From contig JASGKK010000002.1 in the NCBI GenBank assembly GCA_047600605.1, positions 1,550,001-1,614,000 of the forward strand: DNA of 64,000 nt, given 5' to 3'. The translations under genes were made by a program, and so were the position numbers. Below, one piece after another: positions 59,411-64,000 of the stretch (position 1 is its first letter; every line of letters begins with the position of its first letter). A model generated the notes under the pieces. It saw nothing but the letters and a program-made list of their open reading frames with translations, had not been told where the DNA came from and did not search any database. Source of the stretch: CAYMZZ01 sp047600605 (GTDB lineage Bacteria; Bacteroidota; Bacteroidia; Chitinophagales; Chitinophagaceae).

Positions 59411-61552
59411 ATGATACGTATGGGAAAACAAATAAGAAGACTCTTCAGCATATGCCTGGTATGTCTGTGTATGAAAGTAAGTGCACAGACATCTTTCCTG
59501 TCGGCTGATGGCGTAGCGGTTTTTTACCCGGCCGGATTTGATTCAAGCCGCACGCTGCCGTCATTTGCTGTGCGGGAGCCATTATTGCCGAAACAGGGTA
59601 TACCGGCAGACTGGACACTGAAGCCCGTGTTTTCGGTACAGGAAGGAAAAGCCGTAGTGACCATTGCGTACCAGGGCCGTGCCGATCTGTATGGCAATGG
59701 TGAAGTAGCGGGACCACTGCGACGCAATGAAACAAGTGTGCAATTGTGGAATACGGACAACTATGCATACGGTAAGGCAAATGGAGAACGATTGTATCAA
59801 TCGCATCCCTGGCTCATGGGTGTGCGGGAAGATGGCTCATCTTTTGGCATTATTGCCGATCATACCTGGAAGGGTACGGTGCAGGCCGGCAATCCCATTG
59901 TGTTTACGGCAGAAGGCCCTTCATTTCGGGTTATCATACTGGAGCAACCAGACCCGGCTTCACTGATGAAAGCGCTGGCCAGGCTTACCGGCACTATTGA
60001 ACTGCCTCCTCTTTGGGCACTTGGATATCATCAGAGTCGTTATTCCTATTATCCCGATACAAAACTATTGCAGATTGCCCGCGGCTTCAGACAGCACCAG
60101 ATGCCGGCCGACGTGTTGTGGCTGGATATTGATTATATGCAGCAGTATAAGATCTTCACATTTGACCCGGTATATTATCCTGACCCGCGCAAGACAAATG
60201 ATTCATTGCATGCGCTCAGTTTTCGTACAGTTTATATGATTGATCCCGGAGTAAAAAAAGAAGATGCTTATCCGGTATATGAGAGTGGCAGCCGGGGCAA
60301 TCACTGGGTATTGAATAAAGAAGGGTTGCCGTATGTAGGGAAGGTATGGCCGGGTGATTGTGTATTTCCGGATTTTACCCGACCGGCTACACGTGCGTGG
60401 TGGGCATCACTGTACAGCGATTTTATGAAAAAAGGGATTGATGGAGTATGGAATGATATGAATGAACCAGCCGTTTTTGACGGACCGGATGGAACCATGC
60501 CCGAAGACAATGTGCATCGTGGCGGCGAGGAACTTCCGCAGGATATACATCGCCGGTATCATAATGTATACGGTATGCTCATGGTCAAGGCCAGCAGGGA
60601 TGGTATTGCAAAAGCCAACCCCGGCAAGCGTCCTTTTATTCTCTCACGCGCCAGTTTCCTCGGCGGACAGCGATATGCCGCTACCTGGACGGGCGATAAT
60701 TTATCCAGCTGGCAGCACCTGAAAATGGCCACACCCATGGTATTGAACCTGGGCTTATCCGGTCAGCCTTTTTCGGGCCCTGATGTAGGTGGTTTCAGCG
60801 GAGAGCCCGATCCCATTCTCTATGCTCACTGGATGAGTGTGGGGGCATTCTATCCTTTCTTCCGGGGGCATGCATCCAAAAGCACTAAATACCGTGAGCC
60901 CTGGGAATTGGGTCCTATGGCCGAAGCGGAATCACGCAAAGCGCTGAACAGGCGGTATCGGTTGCTGCCTTATCTGTATACCTTATTCAGGGAATCATCC
61001 CTCACGGGAATGCCAGTAATGCGGCCGGTTTTCTTTGCTGATCCTAAAGATACTTTGCTGCGAAGAGAGCAGGAGGCGTTTATGCTGGGAGGCAATCTGC
61101 TGATAGTACCCAAATCGGCTCGTGATCCGCATCTGCCGGCAGGCAAATGGTTGCCGGTGGCGTTTAACGACGAACAGCCTGGTAAGGAAGCCGTGCAGCC
61201 GGATGTGTATATAAAAGGGGGAACAATTGTACCGCTCACAAGCCACCTGCTGCAAAGCACTGCCGGTTACCGCGCCGACTCGCTTGTGCTGCTGGTTTGT
61301 CCCGATACTAATAATAAGGCGGAAGGTATCGTATACACCGATGCCGGCGAAGGCTATGCCTATCAGCAGGGCGGGTATGAAGAGATCCGGTTTATGGCCG
61401 GCATCCGTAACAGACAGCTTACCATTACCGCCAGGCATCAGGCCGGTAACTGGCAAAAAAGCATACGCTTTATTAAAATTGGATTGGTTACTGATAAAGG
61501 TATCCGCTATTCAGGTTGGGTAAAAGGCCCTGAAGCTACCATACGTTTTTGA
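59411..61552 (+). CDS. GH31 alpha-glucosidase-family enzyme
   Basis: 713 aa from the ATG at 59411 (a further ATG at 59420). Signal peptide ends KVSAQ. GH31 motifs: 'LPPLWALGYHQSRYSYY', 'VLWLDIDYM', nucleophile Asp349 in VWNDMNEPAVF, acid/base Asp429 in WTGDNLSSW, and 'FRGHASKSTKYREPW'. It is a periplasmic retaining alpha-glycosidase; alpha-glucosidase or alpha-xylosidase cannot be separated with certainty, but the sequence runs closest to alpha-glucosidases. Last gene of the operon; it would release glucose from products of the GH13 enzyme. Confidence 0.93.
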   Translation: MIRMGKQIRRLFSICLVCLCMKVSAQTSFLSADGVAVFYPAGFDSSRTLPSFAVREPLLPKQGIPADWTLKPVFSVQEGKAVVTIAYQGRADLYGNGEVAGPLRRNETSVQLWNTDNYAYGKANGERLYQSHPWLMGVREDGSSFGIIADHTWKGTVQAGNPIVFTAEGPSFRVIILEQPDPASLMKALARLTGTIELPPLWALGYHQSRYSYYPDTKLLQIARGFRQHQMPADVLWLDIDYMQQYKIFTFDPVYYPDPRKTNDSLHALSFRTVYMIDPGVKKEDAYPVYESGSRGNHWVLNKEGLPYVGKVWPGDCVFPDFTRPATRAWWASLYSDFMKKGIDGVWNDMNEPAVFDGPDGTMPEDNVHRGGEELPQDIHRRYHNVYGMLMVKASRDGIAKANPGKRPFILSRASFLGGQRYAATWTGDNLSSWQHLKMATPMVLNLGLSGQPFSGPDVGGFSGEPDPILYAHWMSVGAFYPFFRGHASKSTKYREPWELGPMAEAESRKALNRRYRLLPYLYTLFRESSLTGMPVMRPVFFADPKDTLLRREQEAFMLGGNLLIVPKSARDPHLPAGKWLPVAFNDEQPGKEAVQPDVYIKGGTIVPLTSHLLQSTAGYRADSLVLLVCPDTNNKAEGIVYTDAGEGYAYQQGGYEEIRFMAGIRNRQLTITARHQAGNWQKSIRFIKIGLVTDKGIRYSGWVKGPEATIRF

Positions 61553-61664
61553 TCTTCTTTTCGGCATACCTATTACGTTCATCCCCCTGGTACCTGCGCT
61601 CCTGTACATTCATTTTTTTAGCCGGTTACTATTTTGTTGGTTTGTGCGGTAATCATACCAGCGT

Positions 61665-62747
61665 ATGCCGCAAAAACCACGATTAAGTCTTTACTGGAAA
61701 TGTCAGCTGACAGGCTGGGCCGTGGCTTCGCTCTACTGGGGCTATGCAGGTTTTACAGGTACACGGTTCAGTTATGTACTGGCCGTCGTCCATTTTGTGG
61801 CAGATATGGCCATGTATATTGGGCTCACCCATTTATTCAGGACCATCTCCAAACGTTATGGCTGGCAGCATCTCGCTCCCGGGCCATTGCTGGCACGTAT
61901 CATTCCTGCCACCGTACTGCTGGGGTTTGGATTTTTGTTTCTTACTGCAGGCAAATCATACCTGGTAAGATGGATATTTGAACCGGATTTTGCCGACTCC
62001 TGGAGCAGTTATTTCAATTCACAATGGGAGCCGCTGCTGGTTACCGGCATTCGCCTGATGGCCATCTGGGTGCTGGCCTATTACCTGTATCAGTATGCCC
62101 AGCGTGAAATAAGGGCCACAAGGGAGAGTGCCCGGCTTGCCTTAATTGCCAAAGATGCACAACTCGATAACCTGACTGCACAGCTTAATCCTCATTTCTT
62201 TTTTAATTCATTGAATAATATCAAAGCACTTGTGCTGGCCGATCCTCAGTCGGCACGAAGGGCTATCGACCTGCTTTCTGATCTGCTGCGTACATCGCTT
62301 TACCGGAGAGATGTGCTGCAGATACCTTTGCGCGATGAGCTGACATTGATCAACGACTACCTGGAACTGGAAAGAATGCGTTTTGAGGAACGCCTGCAGG
62401 TGGAGATAAATGTAGAAGAAAATCTGCTGATAATACCTGTGTTGCCGCTAAGCATACAGGTGCTTGTAGAAAATGCCATTAAACATGGTATTGCCCAACG
62501 AAAGGAGGGAGGTGTGATCCGGATTGCTGTTGCAAAGAATGACGCAAATCTGCTGATCAGTGTTTCCAATTCCGGCCATTTATCTGGCGGGCCCGATAAT
62601 GGACTTGGATTGAAAAATCTGCGGGAGCGCCTGCAATTACAGTATAATGGAGCAGCAGGTTTCTGGTTAAAAGAACTGCCCGAAGGAACCGTGTGTGCTC
62701 AAATAAAATTACCCCTGCATGCAAGTATATCGAACCCTGGTCATTGA
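61665..62747 (+). CDS. LytS-family sensor histidine kinase
   Basis: 360 aa. Four membrane spans in the first 150 residues, no large sensor domain. His_kinase motif 'TAQLNPHFFFNSLNNI' with phospho-acceptor His177. HATPase motifs 'VLVENAIKHGIAQ' and 'GLGLKNLRERLQLQY'. It overlaps the regulator gene by 29 bp. It begins 112 bp after the hydrolase operon, on the same strand, so may be co-transcribed with it. Confidence 0.93.
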   Translation: MPQKPRLSLYWKCQLTGWAVASLYWGYAGFTGTRFSYVLAVVHFVADMAMYIGLTHLFRTISKRYGWQHLAPGPLLARIIPATVLLGFGFLFLTAGKSYLVRWIFEPDFADSWSSYFNSQWEPLLVTGIRLMAIWVLAYYLYQYAQREIRATRESARLALIAKDAQLDNLTAQLNPHFFFNSLNNIKALVLADPQSARRAIDLLSDLLRTSLYRRDVLQIPLRDELTLINDYLELERMRFEERLQVEINVEENLLIIPVLPLSIQVLVENAIKHGIAQRKEGGVIRIAVAKNDANLLISVSNSGHLSGGPDNGLGLKNLRERLQLQYNGAAGFWLKELPEGTVCAQIKLPLHASISNPGH

Positions 62748-63417
62748 TGATGAAAGACTGGCCAGGGAAGAGATCAAACAATACCTGGCCGGCTACCCCG
62801 ACTTTGTTGTGGCTGGCGAAGCGGCTGATGCAGATTCGGCTGCAGCCCTTATCCATGAGTTGAAGCCCGATCTGCTTTTCCTGGATATTCAAATGCCCGA
62901 ACGCTCGGGTATTGATTTGCTCGAATCGCTGGAAACTGTTCCCGACGTGATCTTTACCACGGCTTATGATCAGTATGCAGTAAAAGCATTTGAGCTCAAT
63001 GCGCTGGATTATTTATTGAAACCCATACGCAGCGAGCGTTTTGAACAGGCAGTTGCGCGGGTACGTACCCGCTTTAGTTCTACTGCTGCCATGCCCAGTT
63101 TTTTTGTGAAAGAAGGAGACCGTTATCATTTTATACGTATCAGCGATATTTATTTAATAGAATCTGCTGGCAATTATGCCTGTCTGTATAGCGGCAACCG
63201 TAAGTTTTACCTTAAACGATCGCTTAATCAACTGGAGAAAAGCCTTGGTGTTCATTCGTTTTTCCGTATCAACCGAACCGAACTGGTCAACACCGGCTAT
63301 ATCAAACAACTTTTATCGCTGCCCAGGGGCAAAATAAATGTGGTGTTACAGAATGAAAAGATACTCGAAGTGTCGGGGCGGCAGTCCAGCGCGCTCAGAA
63401 ATAAATTAGGGATCTGA
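62719..63417 (+). CDS. LytTR-family response regulator
   Basis: 232 aa. Receiver with DDE (10-12), phospho-acceptor Asp56 in LLFLDIQMPE and 'YLLKPIRSERF'. The LytTR domain (about 128-230) has 'DIYLIESAGNYACLYSG' and 'FFRINRTELVNTGYI'. The start lies 29 bp inside the kinase gene. A terminator follows after 20 bp. The target is unknown. Confidence 0.94.
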   Translation: MQVYRTLVIDDERLAREEIKQYLAGYPDFVVAGEAADADSAAALIHELKPDLLFLDIQMPERSGIDLLESLETVPDVIFTTAYDQYAVKAFELNALDYLLKPIRSERFEQAVARVRTRFSSTAAMPSFFVKEGDRYHFIRISDIYLIESAGNYACLYSGNRKFYLKRSLNQLEKSLGVHSFFRINRTELVNTGYIKQLLSLPRGKINVVLQNEKILEVSGRQSSALRNKLGI

Positions 63418-63436
63418 CATCTTTATATAAAGGAAG

Positions 63437-63467
63437 AAGCCTGCCTGCCAGGCGGCAGTGCTTTTTC
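63437..63467 (+). terminator. Rho-independent terminator after the LytTR gene
   Basis: Stem AAGC-CTGCC-GCC / GGC-GGCAG-GCTT with small bulges (63437-63463), then TTTCCC. It begins 20 bp past the regulator stop and separates it from the S15-type hydrolase gene. Confidence 0.65.
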
Positions 63468-63522
63468 CCGTTCCGGCAATCCTGGTGCCGGCGATTTAAT
63501 TATTCAAATAAAAAATGATTTT

Positions 63523-64000
63523 ATGAAATCGGTGATTTTACTGACCCTGCTGTGCCTGTTTGCGAATACATACAGCCAGGGGCAATCGTTGGTAGATAGC
63601 ATTAAAAAAAATCCGGCATATATTGTCGAAGACAGCATACTGATCAAGACCCGCGATGGGGCACAGGTCTCCGCATGGGCTATGCGTAAAAGAAATGTAA
63701 CGGGACCCCAACCCACCATTATGCAGTTTACGATCTATGCACGGCAGACCGATATCCGAAAAATGAAGGATGCGGTGGATCGTGGCTATGCGGCGGTGAT
63801 GGCCTATACACGTGGTAAACGGTATAGCTCCGATGAGCCGGTGCCTTACGAAAAAGATGGCCGGGATGCGTATGATGTCATTGAATGGATCACACAACAA
63901 CCCTGGAGCAATCAGGAAGTAGGTATGTGTGGCGGAAGTTATAACGGATTTACGCAATGGGCGGCTGCTAAAAACCTGCATCCTGCGCTGAAAACAATCG
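63523..64000 (+). CDS. S15/CocE-family X-Pro dipeptidyl-peptidase-like hydrolase, C-terminus beyond window
   Basis: The first 159 residues are visible from the ATG at 63523; the frame is open at the window edge. Signal peptide ends NTYSQ. Family pattern: 'IKTRDGAQVSAWAMRK', 'RGYAAVMAYTRGKRYS', 'RDAYDVIEWITQQPWSN' and the nucleophile Ser139 in MCGGSYNGFTQW. CocE/NonD/S15 members hydrolyse acyl-amide or ester bonds (acylases, peptidases, esterases). The Asp and His of the triad lie outside the window. Periplasmic or secreted. Confidence 0.88.
   Translation, partial: MKSVILLTLLCLFANTYSQGQSLVDSIKKNPAYIVEDSILIKTRDGAQVSAWAMRKRNVTGPQPTIMQFTIYARQTDIRKMKDAVDRGYAAVMAYTRGKRYSSDEPVPYEKDGRDAYDVIEWITQQPWSNQEVGMCGGSYNGFTQWAAAKNLHPALKTI

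Noticed and set aside
53007..61552. Complete starch-utilisation (Sus) locus
   Set aside because: No SusC/D/E/F-like gene is visible on either side within the window.
1..64000. tRNA, rRNA, integrase, transposase or prophage features
   Set aside because: None was recognised by reading; S74 and fibre-like repeats alone do not indicate a phage, because the gene has a Sec signal peptide and no phage neighbours.

Overview
The window looks like chromosomal DNA from a Bacteroidota bacterium, most likely of the Chitinophagaceae (inference). Supporting signs are a type IX secretion sorting domain, many SPII lipoproteins with short C-x-K/N starts, a Reg_prop/Y_Y_Y histidine kinase, four LytS/LytTR or TPR-kinase/NarL signalling pairs, DUF4142 and DUF2024 proteins, WG repeats, and -7 boxes of the TAnnTTTG type. 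No rRNA, tRNA, CRISPR array, IS element or phage integration module was seen.

Region 1 (1-10958, minus strand) is a run of twelve closely spaced genes. Eleven encode secreted, lipid-anchored, membrane or PH-like small proteins: two collagen-like lipoproteins, a seven-repeat propeller lipoprotein, a ricin-like protein, a duplicated cysteine-bearing lipoprotein, a YadA-head-like protein with an S74 autochaperone, and a T9SS cargo protein. The last gene is an AAA+ ATPase cut off by the window edge. Region 2 (11262-23295) holds a one-piece sensor kinase with its LytTR regulator, a VOC protein, a ChaN/EreA-like secreted protein, an AHSA1 protein, a TPR lipoprotein, a WG-repeat protein and an FAD oxidoreductase.

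Region 3 (23628-32429) has a DUF4142 lipoprotein, then a minus-strand operon (secreted protein, DUF2024, small protein, MarR regulator with a four-cysteine tail, PLP-homeostasis protein, glutamine amidotransferase). This operon is headed by a 29-bp palindromic operator that covers its -7 box. It is followed by an aquaporin, a winged-helix protein with an atypical NRAMP-family transporter, a bestrophin-type channel and a small lipoprotein. Region 4 (32508-37709) is a tight five-gene envelope operon (ZU5-like, lipocalin-like, OmpA, two helical secreted proteins), divergent from a TPR histidine kinase and NarL regulator (37923-40539).

Region 5 (40552-47620) is a respiratory and nitrosative-stress cluster. 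An Rrf2 regulator with an Fe-S type cysteine triad heads genes for an unusual cbb3-type oxidase (CcoN with a duplicated N-terminal extension; CcoO fused to a second cytochrome c domain), two small membrane proteins, a group III truncated globin, a four-helix membrane protein, the di-iron repair protein RIC/ScdA and a hemerythrin. A paralogous hemerythrin lies on the other side of a shared palindrome that sits between two divergent -7 boxes.

Region 6 (47681-64000) has an atypical SDR, a TrxR-like flavoprotein, an AraC regulator and a long foldback sequence. A LytS/LytTR pair follows, divergent from a six-gene secreted hydrolase operon (GH13, ChaN/EreA-like lipoprotein, two esterases, SMP-30-like propeller, GH31). 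Then come another LytS/LytTR pair and a truncated S15/CocE hydrolase. No SusC/SusD genes accompany the glycosidases in view.
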